Shown here piece after piece: positions 25,124 to 34,166 of a DNA stretch of 64,000 nt. The notes under the pieces are model-generated. The model was not told where the DNA came from. It did no database searches and worked only from the letters and a program-made list of their open reading frames with translations. The stretch is from Methanoregulaceae archaeon. GTDB taxonomy: Bacteria > Armatimonadota > Fimbriimonadia > Fimbriimonadales > Fimbriimonadaceae. A program made the translations under genes and the position numbers. Numbering within the stretch: the stretch's first letter is position 1; the number at the start of each line of letters is the position of its first letter. The stretch lies in NCBI GenBank assembly GCA_020850325.1, contig JADZEW010000001.1, forward strand, positions 186,001-250,000, given 5' to 3'.

Positions 25124-26858
25124 CGCCGACCGCTCCCACGGGGTCCTTCGCTCCGTGGGAGGCAACCCAAGGAAGCACCACCATGCGTTCGGTCAGCTGG
25201 GTGACTTCGGCCACCCACTTCGCTTCCGCGACCGCCTTGCCGGCAAGTATCGGTTCCCTCGGTCCGGCGAGCGCGAGCGACCGGTTCACAACCCACCCAA
25301 AAGGTTCGATGCCAGCTCGCTTCAAATCCGCCTGAAGCTTCTCGGCCTCGTGGACCGGCGTCGGCTCGGCCAGGGTCACGATGACTACTCGCGTGAAGTC
25401 GGGATCTCGGAGTCGGGGCAGCAAGTTGCGAACGGAGTCAGGCGCATCGCTTTGGGTTCTCGCCACCTCGCGATGATAAGCCTCCGTGGCGTCCATGAGC
25501 AGAATCGTATGGCCCGTAGGGGCGGTGTCGATCACGACATAACGGTCCTCACCTTGAGCGACCGCCTCCGCAAAGGCGCGGAAGACCGCGATCTCCTCCG
25601 TACACGGCGAACGCAGATCTTCGCGCAGCAGCTCAAGTCCTTCTGCATCGAGGGTGTCAGACGCCTTCGTTAGTGCCGCCTCCGTGTAGGCCGCCACTTC
25701 GGTCGCGGGGTCGATCCGGGCAACCTCGAGATTCGCCGGCAGTTCGCCCGAAACGTCCATCACGTTGCCCGCCGGATCGGTCGTGGTCAGGAGGACGCGA
25801 TGCCCCCGCTCCGCCAACTCGCGGGCTAGGGCAATCGCAACCGTGGTCTTGCCGACCCCACCCTTGCCCATCGTCATCACCACGCCATGGCCATGGCGGC
25901 TGAGCTCATCCACAAAGTTCGGAAAGGACATGCCATCGGCCAGTTCGGCTACCTGAACACTCTCGACGCTCATGGACGCTGGCTGCAGCAACTCTTCCAA
26001 TGCCGCTCGTCCCACGACATTCCCGGGCAACATCGGCACGAATGCGATCGGGATTGAGCGGAGGCTCTCGGGCATCGAATCCAAACCATGCTGGACGATT
26101 GAGGCAAAGGCTACCGCTACGTGATCAAAGGTCTCTGCCGGTTGGTAGACCGCGTTGACGACCAGTCGAAGATTGCGGATGTTCAGTTCCGCCAGTTCCG
26201 CCTGCGTTCGTGATGCCTCCGCCAGGCTGGACCGGTCGGGCCGAGCAACCAGCACAACCGTGGTGTCGACGGGATCTGCGAGTCGTCGGAACGCACTCTC
26301 GTAAAGCTTACGTTGGTCGGCGAGTCCCGCTAGCGGTCCCAGGCAACTCGCTTCCGCCGTGGTCGTATTGAGGTAGCCGCTCCAAGCACTGGGCAAGCTG
26401 AGCAAGCGAAGCGTATGGCCAGTCGGTGCCGTATCGAACACGATGTGGTCGAACATGGCGGTCGCCTCAGGGTCGGCCATCAACCGGACAAACTCGTCGA
26501 ACGAGGCGATCTCCGTCGTGCACGCCCCCGAAAACTGCTCTTCCATGTTGCGGATAACCGCTTCCGGGAGCTTGCCCCGATAGGGGCCAACGATCTTCTC
26601 TCGGTAGGCTGAGGCGGCGGCTTCAGGGTCGAGGTTGGCCCCACAGAGCCCTCCTATTCCAGTAATCGGCGTGGGCACCTGGCCCAACTTCGTGCCGAAT
26701 ACCTCGTCGAGATTCGAGGCCGGATCGGTGCTGACGATCAGGGTTCGTTTGCCTTCCCCGGCGAGTGACAAGGCCGTTGCCGCCGCCAGCGATGTCTTGC
26801 CAACACCGCCCTTGCCGGTGAAGAACAAGTGCCGGGTACTCAGCCCATCGGCCCACAT
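25110..26858 (-). CDS. arsA: Arsenite-stimulated pump ATPase
   Basis: Soluble ATPase that energises arsenite export, receiving As(III) from ArsD. The 582-aa protein has the tandem A1-A2 layout, with P-loops GKGGVGKT at 15-22 and again near 331-338, and DTAPTGHTLRLLSLP and DTAPTGHTILLMDAT as the signal-transduction (DTAPTGH) motifs of each half. ATG 26858 lies one base after the arsD stop; the frame is open a little further but would overlap arsD. A membrane partner is absent here; the ACR3 exporter is at 36.1-37.2 kb. Confidence 0.95.
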   Translation of the reverse strand: MWADGLSTRHLFFTGKGGVGKTSLAAATALSLAGEGKRTLIVSTDPASNLDEVFGTKLGQVPTPITGIGGLCGANLDPEAAASAYREKIVGPYRGKLPEAVIRNMEEQFSGACTTEIASFDEFVRLMADPEATAMFDHIVFDTAPTGHTLRLLSLPSAWSGYLNTTTAEASCLGPLAGLADQRKLYESAFRRLADPVDTTVVLVARPDRSSLAEASRTQAELAELNIRNLRLVVNAVYQPAETFDHVAVAFASIVQHGLDSMPESLRSIPIAFVPMLPGNVVGRAALEELLQPASMSVESVQVAELADGMSFPNFVDELSRHGHGVVMTMGKGGVGKTTVAIALARELAERGHRVLLTTTDPAGNVMDVSGELPANLEVARIDPATEVAAYTEAALTKASDTLDAEGLELLREDLRSPCTEEIAVFRAFAEAVAQGEDRYVVIDTAPTGHTILLMDATEAYHREVARTQSDAPDSVRNLLPRLRDPDFTRVVIVTLAEPTPVHEAEKLQADLKRAGIEPFGWVVNRSLALAGPREPILAGKAVAEAKWVAEVTQLTERMVVLPWVASHGAKDPVGAVGATRR

Positions 26859-26859
26859 T

Positions 26860-27219
26860 TCAGCACCCCTCGTTATCGCGACGGTTTCCGGCAGGACTGA
26901 GGCGGAGTTCGTTCGGAACTTCGACATTGAACCAGGCAGCGAGTGTCATCCGGTCCGAATAGCTGCCGGTGGCTTTGATCTGACCATCGACCATGAAGAT
27001 CGGAAGGTGTTCGGCCTCCGCTCCCATCGCCGCGAGCACGGCAGGGCTCTCAGCAAACGCCTGAGGCTGATGCCCAAGGTTGAACCGCTCCACGGTAATG
27101 CCGCGGCTCTTGAGAAACGCGACATCGGCCGCCAGCCGGACGAGCTTGGGATCAACGGTCGGGCCGCACACTCCGGTCGAGCAACACATGGCGGGATCAT
27201 AAATCTTAAGGGTCTTCAT
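26860..27219 (-). CDS. arsD: Arsenic metallochaperone ArsD
   Basis: ArsD binds As(III) and hands it to ArsA, and also acts as a weak repressor. The 119-aa thioredoxin-like protein opens MKTLKIYDPAMCCSTGVCG, giving Cys12, Cys13 and Cys18, the three residues of the chaperone site. Of the extra C-terminal Cys pairs known from some ArsD proteins only one Cys (residue 119) remains. It overlaps arsR upstream (ATGA). Confidence 0.95.
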   Translation of the reverse strand: MKTLKIYDPAMCCSTGVCGPTVDPKLVRLAADVAFLKSRGITVERFNLGHQPQAFAESPAVLAAMGAEAEHLPIFMVDGQIKATGSYSDRMTLAAWFNVEVPNELRLSPAGNRRDNEGC

Positions 27220-27590
27220 GGGTTCGTATCCTTCGAATCGGCGGGGCCGTAGTCGGTCGAGTCGGGCTTAGGCAGATTCCTGAAGTAGTCGGCCATCGCG
27301 TCGATGGCCTCTCGCCGAGCGCTGCAAATCATGAACTTGCCGCTCTTCTTGGCGTCGATCAGCCCAGCTAAGCGCAATTCCTTGATGTGAAACGAGACAG
27401 TGGAACTGAACTTCTCGCTACCCGTGACATGGCAGCAAACTTCGCCCACCGTCACCCCTTGAACGGGGTGTACTTCGCCGGTGTCCTCGAGCGCAACGGG
27501 ACAACAACGCTCACAAAGGAACTCGAAGATTCTGCGACGAGTGGGATCGCCGAGTGCGCGGAACGCCTGCGTCACATCAAAGCTGTTCAC
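27216..27590 (-). CDS. arsR: ArsR-family arsenite-responsive repressor
   Basis: Winged-helix repressor of 124 aa, first in arsR-arsD-arsA. The DNA-binding part is 'EKFSSTVSFHIKELRLAGLIDAKKSGKF' (shown in two pieces: EKFSSTVSFHIKELRLAG, then LIDAKKSGKF). Cysteines sit at 26, 29, 30, 52 and 53, in 'LCERCCPVAL' and 'GEVCCHVTG', and not in the classical ELCVCDL motif of helix 3. This fits another known class of arsenic-sensing ArsR with a separately evolved Cys site. The start is GTG, preceded by TAACAT six bases upstream. A palindromic operator overlaps the predicted -35. Confidence 0.93.
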   Translation of the reverse strand: MNSFDVTQAFRALGDPTRRRIFEFLCERCCPVALEDTGEVHPVQGVTVGEVCCHVTGSEKFSSTVSFHIKELRLAGLIDAKKSGKFMICSARREAIDAMADYFRNLPKPDSTDYGPADSKDTNP

Positions 27591-27596
27591 GCTCCG

Positions 27597-27630
27597 ATGT
27601 TACCCCAACATATCGAAGATCATAGATATG
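27597..27630 (-). promoter_or_regulatory. arsR promoter and ArsR operator
   Basis: On the minus strand the -10 TAACAT (27602-27597) ends six bases before GTG. Six bases further upstream begins an interrupted palindrome CATATC-N10-GATATG (27609-27630) covering the expected -35. The same sequence at the same distance from the -10 occurs at the ACR3 gene (37199-37232). Confidence 0.75.
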
Positions 27631-27634
27631 ACTT

Positions 27635-29479
27635 TCACTGGCCGCGCGCCATTGCCAGCGCGTCAATGAGCGTCGCCAGACTCCAAGCCTGCCACGGACA
27701 TCCGCCCGGACGCTGAGGAGCATCACCATCGTAGACCTCGGCAATCCCATCGAGCCCGCCTTCGCCAAGCAGACCCTCAATCCAACCCTCGATCACCCGT
27801 GCGTCGAAGCCTCCCCGAACGCGGATGCATGCTTGCGCATAAACGCCCAGCAGCCACGGCCACGCGGTGCCCTGATGATAAGCCGCGTCGAGTTCGGGCA
27901 GCGGGCCTTCGAATCGTCCATGGTAATGAGCCTCGAAGGGAGCCAGGGTCCTCATCCCCTTCGGGGTCAAGAGGTGCTCCTCGCAGGCCCGCAGTGCACG
28001 CTCGGCCAGGTCGGCACATCGCGGACCCATCGGGAGCGAGAGGGCAATCAGTTGGTTGGGACGCAGTTGGGCATCGTACGGATCAACCGTATCGAAGAAC
28101 CAGCCATGGTGCTCGCTCCAGAACCGCCGCTCGAACGCCTCCTCAGCCCGATCAGCCAGCGCGGCATAGTCGTACGATTCGCCAAGCCGTTCAGCAATCC
28201 ACGCCCCGGTCCTCAACGTTTGGATCCACAGCCCGTTGATTTCGACCGGCTTCCCATGTCGCGGCGTGACGACCCAGTCCCCGATCTTGGCGTCCATCCA
28301 TGTCAGTTGCACGCCCGCTTCACCTTGGGTCAGCAGCGCATCCGAATCCATGCGGATGCCATAGTCGGTACCCCTACGATGCCAGCCGATCAAATCATTT
28401 AGGGATACTAATATATTAGTCGCAAAGTCGTCATCCCATTCATCACTCAGCACGCGATAAACGGCACAACCGAACCAGAGCGATGCATCAACGGTGTTAT
28501 ATTCGGGTTCTTCATATTTCTCGACAAACCGATTGGGAATGAGCCCTCGACGCATCTGTGACGCATAGTCGCGGAGGATCTCTCTGGCCATCTCGGGCCG
28601 CCCCATACGCAAGCACAATCCGGGTAGCGCGATCATCGTGTCGCGGCCCCAATCCGTAAACCAAGGCAGGCCCGCAAGCAGCGAGGTACGCGACGGCGTC
28701 TCGATCCAGAACTTGCGCGCCGCACGTTCGATGGGGAGTGCATCTTCATCCATCTCGGGCTCTGCACCGACCGGGGTTTCGCCCACAAGAGAAGCAACCA
28801 ACACCGCCGACTCGCCTGGCCCGAGTCGGTACCGAAGCTCACATGGGCAGAAGAGATCGTCACGGTCCGGCAAGCCACGCTCCGTCTCACGCGCCCGCTC
28901 GAACCGGTAATACCAACCTTGAATCAGTTCCCTTCGCGCTCCCGCATGGTCGAGTCGAACGCCTACCCCCTGGTCTCGAACGGAAATCCACTCGGTATCT
29001 AACTCGATGAGTTCCGGGTAATCCGGCCGCACCCCGAAGTTGCTGTGGTAGGGCCGGTGACAGACCAGGGGTCTCAAGGCAAGTTCGAAAGCTCCTTCGC
29101 CCTCATTGGTGTAAGTGACGGTCGATTGGTTAGCGCCCAGCGACATCGAGATCGTTTTACGAGCCCGCCACGCCGGGCCGGCAAGAACCCAAGCCACCGA
29201 CTGCTCATGGACCTTGAATGACTCGATCCAGCGGTGGCCTTCGGGATGGATCACCCCGGGATACTGATTGGACGAGATTCCGAAGCTGCCCACCGGCGTT
29301 TCTATCGTCGCCTCGACGCAATCGAGCAAGATCCACCGATCTGCTGGGGGATGCACCGCGGCGACCAAGTGGCCGTGGTAGCGGCGGGTGGAGATCCCCG
29401 CTGCCGTCCCCATCGCGTAGCCTCCCAGACGGTTTACCAGCACCCACTCTTGCTGCAGAAGGTCAGCGAGGTTCGACAT
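27635..29479 (-). CDS. Amylo-alpha-1,6-glucosidase (glycogen debranching enzyme type)
   Basis: A 614-aa GH133-like enzyme predicted to remove alpha-1,6 branches of glycogen. The N-terminal beta-sandwich opens EWVLVNRLGGYAMGTAAGIS and STRRYHGHLVA (about 11-40), the usual start of these proteins. The C-terminal (alpha/alpha)6 barrel has LPWFTDWGRDTMIALPGL (about 285), EYNTVDASLWFG and YHQGTAWPWLLG, where the catalytic acids are expected. TTATAG lies four bases before the ATG and there is no Shine-Dalgarno. It ends 5 nt before the arsR operator. It complements glgA at 13.4 kb. Confidence 0.92.
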   Translation of the reverse strand: MSNLADLLQQEWVLVNRLGGYAMGTAAGISTRRYHGHLVAAVHPPADRWILLDCVEATIETPVGSFGISSNQYPGVIHPEGHRWIESFKVHEQSVAWVLAGPAWRARKTISMSLGANQSTVTYTNEGEGAFELALRPLVCHRPYHSNFGVRPDYPELIELDTEWISVRDQGVGVRLDHAGARRELIQGWYYRFERARETERGLPDRDDLFCPCELRYRLGPGESAVLVASLVGETPVGAEPEMDEDALPIERAARKFWIETPSRTSLLAGLPWFTDWGRDTMIALPGLCLRMGRPEMAREILRDYASQMRRGLIPNRFVEKYEEPEYNTVDASLWFGCAVYRVLSDEWDDDFATNILVSLNDLIGWHRRGTDYGIRMDSDALLTQGEAGVQLTWMDAKIGDWVVTPRHGKPVEINGLWIQTLRTGAWIAERLGESYDYAALADRAEEAFERRFWSEHHGWFFDTVDPYDAQLRPNQLIALSLPMGPRCADLAERALRACEEHLLTPKGMRTLAPFEAHYHGRFEGPLPELDAAYHQGTAWPWLLGVYAQACIRVRGGFDARVIEGWIEGLLGEGGLDGIAEVYDGDAPQRPGGCPWQAWSLATLIDALAMARGQ

Positions 29480-29609
29480 GTCCCTATAACTACCTGTTTC
29501 CGAGGGTGGAGCGCGTCATCTGAGGGGATTACCAGCCTTTCTTACCCCTGGTCCTTGGAAAAGACGATGTGGCAGCCAGAACGGCTGGGCAACGTTAGGG
29601 GAAGAAACG

Positions 29610-29831
29610 ATGATGACGATACAAGACGCAAAAACCTACATCGGGATGCCCCTTCGGCTCACGTGGACGGGCAGGAAGGGTGAAGAACTGAGCGATTTGG
29701 TTTACGTGTTCAATGTGGGGTTCGTACCGCTGTATGGACCGTGCCTGATCACCGACAAGGGGGAGATTCGACTCGATCGAGTTGTGGCCTTTGAGGACGT
29801 CGTGCCGGCCGCTGAGAAGAAGGCGAGCTAG
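29610..29831 (+). CDS. Small conserved-looking protein of unknown function
   Basis: A 73-aa beta-rich protein: MMTIQDAKTYIGMPLRLTWT, then 'LSDLVYVFNVGFVPLYGPCLITDKGEIRLDRVVAFE' in short strands. It has no signal peptide. The phrase 'IGMPLRLTWTGRKGEE' and the 'GEIRLDRVVAFE' ending suggest a small SH3-like barrel. GGGGAAG lies five bases before ATG and a strong terminator follows the stop, both signs of a real single-gene unit. I do not know the family. Confidence 0.7.
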   Translation: MMTIQDAKTYIGMPLRLTWTGRKGEELSDLVYVFNVGFVPLYGPCLITDKGEIRLDRVVAFEDVVPAAEKKAS

Positions 29832-29853
29832 TTCGATTTCCGGGTGACCTGTT

Positions 29854-29892
29854 GAAGCCTGGCCCGTACTGCGGGCCGGGCTTCCTTGTGTT
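29854..29892 (+). terminator. Rho-independent terminator
   Basis: A GC-rich stem (GAAGCC-t-GGCCCG / CGGGCC-g-GGCTTC around loop tactg) runs from 29854 to 29884 and is followed by CTTGTGTT. It lies between the 73-aa gene and the convergent LptD-like gene, and the near-perfect stem may serve both strands. Confidence 0.8.
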
Positions 29893-31429
29893 AGGGTCGA
29901 TCGTCCCTTGACTTCGGGGGTTGGCTGGAGAGCCGCCTCTGGATTCGATCAAAGACCTCGTCGGCACGGAACCGGACGCCGAAACTCACGGTCCTCGGGA
30001 ACTCGCGAAAAACGACGAACGGCTCAATGGGGCCAGCAACCTGGCTGAAGCCGACCTCGTTGTCGTACCACTTCCGCCGATCAAAGTCGAACTTTGTCAA
30101 GAAACTCACGCGTGTCGAACCGAAATCGATGTCCATTCGACCGTGGAAAGCGCGCATCGAGAAGAGTCGATCGTTGTCGATGAGCGGGCGTCCGCCTTGG
30201 GTCGCCCACACGTATGAAGCACCCACCCGGAACTGGGAAGACGGCCGGTAAACAAGCCCACCCTGCAGTTGAGTCCAACCATATGTTTCTCGACCGAGAA
30301 ACGTCGATGCATCGAATCGAAGGTGAGTTTCAAGTCCGCCTCCGAGCGACACAACGGGGGCCAGCGCCACCCCCATTAAGACCGCTCGATTCTCGTGCTT
30401 TCCGCGTTCCTCGCGGATGCTTTGGTAACGGACATTCGCGAGCAAGCCGAATCCCCCAACACCGCGACCTTCCTCCAGAATGAGTTCGTAGGGCTTGGAG
30501 TAGAGGAGGTCGTTGAGCCGAGCGGTCATGGCCTGGTTGTGGGTCGTTGCCAACGTGACGCTGCTGCGACGCGAGCCAACCACATCACGCTCCATGCTTG
30601 GGCGTCTCACGAACAGTGAGTCAAAGTAGCCGTATGAGAACCGCTCGCCAAAGTCGCTTACCGGCGGGCGTAGCGTTCCGGGTTCATTCCGCGGCAAGAG
30701 TGAGCGCGTCAGTTCAGCCTGCACCCCGGGCCAGTCGCCCCGTCTCGCCCTGAATCCTCCCCCCAAACGGGTCCGATCGTCGATGAGCGTCGAACTCCGC
30801 CAATTGATCCCCAATCCACCGCTTACCGAAATCGACGGAGGACGAAGTCCGTCCGAACCTCGCTTGCCGCCAAAGTCATAGGACGGCAGCGTGATCAGCC
30901 GGTTACCGAAAACCATGAAACTGGCGCGATAGGCCCGGCCGGTCTTTCCCGGCCGATAGACAACCCGCGGAGAGCGGACGCCCAGACTGGGCCTCGCCCC
31001 GGCATCCGGGCTCGCCGCAACGCCGGTCAGAATCCACTCGCCCGGTTTGATCTCGACCGTATCGGCATCAAGGTACAAGCCGCTGACGATGATCTTCACC
31101 CCGGTACCGCTCGCGCTTTGGGAACCCCAGTTGAACGTGAGGCGGTCGGCGCGTGCCGTGCCGTCGGGGTCGATCAGCTGAACCTGTCCCTCCGCGATCC
31201 CCTCACGACGCGCCTCGTTTTGGTAAAGCGTTAGGGTCTCGGTGCGGAGTTCGGTGACGCCATAGCGCGCAGTAACTCCACCGGAGAAGATGACCGCGCC
31301 ATCCGCAGGCCGGATGGTCTTCCTCCGCCATTCAACCGTGAGCACGTCATCGACTTGCTCGATCGTGACCGGTGGGGCTTGACCGCCGAAGGCAGCAGCA
31401 ACAGTTAGTGCGGCCCAAAGGTCGGTCAT
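29891..31429 (-). CDS. LptD/OstA-like outer-membrane protein
   Basis: A 512-aa exported protein. After a signal peptide (to about residue 18) comes an OstA/LptA-like beta-jellyroll (about 40-125: GAVIFSGGVTARYGVTELRT, LTLYQNEARREGIAEGQVQL), then a long region of alternating aromatic/Gly strands typical of an outer-membrane barrel, ending in 'SFGVRFRADEVFDRI'. It is shorter than E. coli LptD (about 780 aa), so I call it LptD-like; it may export another lipid or glycan. No Shine-Dalgarno: TAGACT (31441-31436) ends six bases before ATG. Its presence argues for an outer membrane. Confidence 0.78.
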   Translation of the reverse strand: MTDLWAALTVAAAFGGQAPPVTIEQVDDVLTVEWRRKTIRPADGAVIFSGGVTARYGVTELRTETLTLYQNEARREGIAEGQVQLIDPDGTARADRLTFNWGSQSASGTGVKIIVSGLYLDADTVEIKPGEWILTGVAASPDAGARPSLGVRSPRVVYRPGKTGRAYRASFMVFGNRLITLPSYDFGGKRGSDGLRPPSISVSGGLGINWRSSTLIDDRTRLGGGFRARRGDWPGVQAELTRSLLPRNEPGTLRPPVSDFGERFSYGYFDSLFVRRPSMERDVVGSRRSSVTLATTHNQAMTARLNDLLYSKPYELILEEGRGVGGFGLLANVRYQSIREERGKHENRAVLMGVALAPVVSLGGGLETHLRFDASTFLGRETYGWTQLQGGLVYRPSSQFRVGASYVWATQGGRPLIDNDRLFSMRAFHGRMDIDFGSTRVSFLTKFDFDRRKWYDNEVGFSQVAGPIEPFVVFREFPRTVSFGVRFRADEVFDRIQRRLSSQPPKSRDDRP

Positions 31430-31533
31430 GATCTCAGTCTACCGGGCATCTGCATCCTCGCAATCTCAGACGGGCAATGCCCCACTGGAGGCACGAAAAT
31501 GCGCACTTATCCGCAACCCGGCAAGCCGCCGAG

Positions 31534-31562
31534 TTGGCATTTTGAAAAGAATCTGATAAGAT
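31534..31562 (+). promoter_or_regulatory. Sigma-70 promoter of the ECF sigma operon
   Basis: TTGGCA (31534-31539) and TAAGAT (31557-31562) are separated by exactly 17 nt and lie 25 nt before the sigma gene, which has AAAGGA as Shine-Dalgarno. This is a vegetative-type promoter and not a typical ECF autoregulatory one. Confidence 0.7.
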
Positions 31563-31587
31563 AGAACCTCTGGGGCAAAGGACCTAA

Positions 31588-32145
31588 ATGGTGGACGCAC
31601 AATACTCAACCGCAACGAGATTCGAGCCCGGCGATGAACTCGCATGGGTGGCCCGGTGTCGGCGTGGAGATGAAACGGCCCTCGCGCTCATCATCCAGCG
31701 TCACCGAAATCGCCTCATCCGAACCGCAGCGAACCTGTTGCGAGACCGGCATGAAGCGGAAGATGTATCTCAAGAAGCGTTCCTCAAGGCGTTTCGCGAA
31801 CTCCACCGCCTGCGGGATGACCGTGCCTTCTCGGGATACCTGTATCGAATTTGCGTCCGCCTCTGCATGGATCGGCTTCGTCTGAAGCGCGCCGAGCCCA
31901 GCGAGTTTGATTCAGTCCAAGATCACGAGGGTGGAGCCGTCGAAAATCGCGTCGTAATCGCGAGAATTCTTGAGCAGCTTCCCGCTGATTTGCGCGCGAC
32001 ACTCGTCTTACGAGAAATGGAGCAGCTGAGCTATGAGGAAGTGGCGGAAGTGATGCAGGTTCCGATCGGAACCGTTCGCTCACGCCTTCACACCGCTCGG
32101 GAGAAGTTCCGGAAGCTTTGGTCGGAGGCGATGCGCGAACTATGA
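31588..32145 (+). CDS. ECF-type RNA polymerase sigma factor
   Basis: A 185-aa group-4 sigma factor. Region 2 contains LLRDRHEAEDVSQEAFLKAF (DAED-like motif, -10 recognition); region 4 has LSYEEVAEVMQVPIGTVRSR followed by LHTAREKFRKL (-35 recognition helix). A short linker replaces region 3. It is coupled by ATGA to a zinc-finger anti-sigma gene, the standard arrangement. Its target promoters are unknown. Confidence 0.95.
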   Translation: MVDAQYSTATRFEPGDELAWVARCRRGDETALALIIQRHRNRLIRTAANLLRDRHEAEDVSQEAFLKAFRELHRLRDDRAFSGYLYRICVRLCMDRLRLKRAEPSEFDSVQDHEGGAVENRVVIARILEQLPADLRATLVLREMEQLSYEEVAEVMQVPIGTVRSRLHTAREKFRKLWSEAMREL

Positions 32146-32588
32146 TGCTGCGGTCTCGAGAACGGGCGTGCCGCCGTTTTGAGAGCCTTTCTTCGGAAGG
32201 ACTCGATCGCACCTTGACCGGTGCCGAGTCGCAGTTTCTGGAGGCCCACCGCGAGGTGTGCGAAGCCTGCCGCCAGTTTGAAGAGCAGGGAGCGCTGGCG
32301 TTGAACATGCTTCGCCAAATCGCCATCGAGCCCGAATGCGACGACAACTTTGACCGACGTCTCATTCGCCGCGCAAGGACTCAGACCGTTCGCGAAGGTT
32401 TCCGCTACTGGTCGCCCGTGGCCGTCGGAGCAACGATCGCCATGATCGGCGTCCTCGCCGTGCTCCAAGTCTCGCTCCGGTCGGATTCGCTTCCCGAGCG
32501 ACGGACCGAGATGGGCGAGGCGATGCGGCGAACCTCGACTTTCCCCGCTGTCCCTGAACTCGACGAGACACCTAAGCTGACGCCGTAG
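32142..32588 (+). CDS. Zinc-finger anti-sigma factor, membrane anchored
   Basis: A 148-aa protein starting at ATG 32142. The N-terminal domain has the ZAS zinc motif H-X3-C-X2-C (HREVCEAC, about residues 43-50), which clamps the ECF sigma. One transmembrane helix (WSPVAVGATIAMIGVLAVLQ, about 88-107) leads to a short outer tail of about 40 residues, rich in charged residues and ending in Pro/Thr. So the likely signal is at the envelope; the short tail suggests that sensing depends on another protein, perhaps the membrane protein encoded 6 nt downstream. Confidence 0.88.
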   Translation: MMLRSRERACRRFESLSSEGLDRTLTGAESQFLEAHREVCEACRQFEEQGALALNMLRQIAIEPECDDNFDRRLIRRARTQTVREGFRYWSPVAVGATIAMIGVLAVLQVSLRSDSLPERRTEMGEAMRRTSTFPAVPELDETPKLTP

Positions 32589-32594
32589 CGGATC

Positions 32595-34145
32595 ATGAAC
32601 GTTTTCGGCCGGGTCGCGATCGGCGCCGCCTTGGGCGCACTGGCCACGTTGCTCCTACACCCCGCCTCGCGAAACCGGCTTTACTCCGGTCTCTTCAACT
32701 GGGGTCCATCCCTCGTAACCCAGCAGGGCCCAGAACTGTTGGCTAACATCGGCCGGTTGCCGCAGCCGAGGTCGATCGACGACGCCAGTCTGTGGATGGA
32801 GGCGGGAGCACTGCGCATTCTCGCTCGTCGAACGACGACGGTGAAGGAATGGCAATCCTTCATCCGAACCGCACGGGCTGGTTCGGAACTCGAACCTGAC
32901 AACGCCTTTTGGCCGCAAATGGAGGCCGTTTTTAGTCTTGCAAGGGGAGACCGGCCAACCGGCTGGACCCACTGGCGCGCCGCCGCCCGACGGACGCGCT
33001 GGGACGACGGACAGACGCGCCGCCTCGAGAAGTACGCCCAGAAACTGCAACAAGCCCATGGCCGCGCTTCGTGGGTTTACATCCCTGCTTACGACGCACG
33101 AACGACGAATACCAGCCGCGTCATCGAGTGGTTTGCCCGCGACCTCGTTCGCGCAACCAACCTCGACCGGGCCCGTGACTTGGAACTGAGACACGCGACG
33201 GTTGTCAATGGGCGGCTGATGCGGGAGGGAGCGAGGTCGATCCGCGTCGGCGAAGTTGCCCTTGCGATCGTCGAGCTGAGTTCCTATCCTCCTGATCTCT
33301 TGTCCATCACGAGCCCGAGGAAGTTGCTGATCGCGCGCTCGGACCTCTACCATGCGCTACTAAGTCAGAAATGGGATGTACGGGCCGAAGAAGTCGATCG
33401 GGCGTTTCGAGAAAACGACGGCTGGTTTGGCTTCCCTACCGGTCAAGAAGCGGAAACCGGTGCCCGGCTCGTTGGTTTCTCGGTCCTCGTCGCCAACTCC
33501 TCCGGCACGATTTCCATCGCCATCGCCTTGCTCGGCGTCGCCCTGCGCCTCTTTGGCGGCCTGCTGAACCGACACGATCTGACGGCGAAACCGCGGGTCG
33601 GGTCGGTTGCTCTAGCGGCGATCGTCGCCGCAGTACCCGTTTGGACGCTGACCGCTTCGTGGCTACCGACGGCGCTCCTGGCCGCATCGATCATCAGTCT
33701 GCTTGCGTCACCCGAGCACATTCGCAGCCGTGCCACCGTCAATGCCGGCTATCTCCATAGCTTCTCGCTCGGCGTGGTTGGCCTCGGGCTTGTGCTCGCG
33801 CTTGCGGTCAGCGTGCTCCTTGGCACCACTCCTGGCTATGAGTCTCTCAACTCGATCCCCTGGATCACCGAGTTGCTGAGCAACCCGCAAGAGGCAATCT
33901 CAGTCGCCGTCATCCTGCTTGCGATCTTCGTCGGAATGTCGCCCGCTTTTGCATGGGTCCATCGCTTCTCGACGCTCCAAATCGTCACAAGATCGGCAGA
34001 TCGACTTGGACGTGCCCTCGTCGTAGTTGGTGTCGTTCTAGCCATCGTGTCCGCGCCGATTGCTCTCGTCACGGATCGAGAGTTAGGCAACCGTCTCGCG
34101 CAGTTGGTCAACAACGAGCCGGTCTATTACTATGTCAACGACTAG
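32595..34145 (+). CDS. Large membrane protein in the ECF operon, unknown family
   Basis: A 516-aa protein. One N-terminal membrane segment (about 7-22) is followed by a 270-residue soluble, helical, TPR-like part with repeated Arg/Trp-rich helices (EWQSFIRTARAGSELEPDNA, then WPQMEAVF). A C-terminal bundle of about six to seven membrane helices (about 300-500) ends in NNEPVYYYVND. It starts 6 nt after the anti-sigma stop, so it belongs to the operon and may transmit the envelope signal or be under sigma control; both are inference. Confidence 0.72.
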   Translation: MNVFGRVAIGAALGALATLLLHPASRNRLYSGLFNWGPSLVTQQGPELLANIGRLPQPRSIDDASLWMEAGALRILARRTTTVKEWQSFIRTARAGSELEPDNAFWPQMEAVFSLARGDRPTGWTHWRAAARRTRWDDGQTRRLEKYAQKLQQAHGRASWVYIPAYDARTTNTSRVIEWFARDLVRATNLDRARDLELRHATVVNGRLMREGARSIRVGEVALAIVELSSYPPDLLSITSPRKLLIARSDLYHALLSQKWDVRAEEVDRAFRENDGWFGFPTGQEAETGARLVGFSVLVANSSGTISIAIALLGVALRLFGGLLNRHDLTAKPRVGSVALAAIVAAVPVWTLTASWLPTALLAASIISLLASPEHIRSRATVNAGYLHSFSLGVVGLGLVLALAVSVLLGTTPGYESLNSIPWITELLSNPQEAISVAVILLAIFVGMSPAFAWVHRFSTLQIVTRSADRLGRALVVVGVVLAIVSAPIALVTDRELGNRLAQLVNNEPVYYYVND

Positions 34146-34166
34146 GCGGTATCCTAGCCCTGCGGT

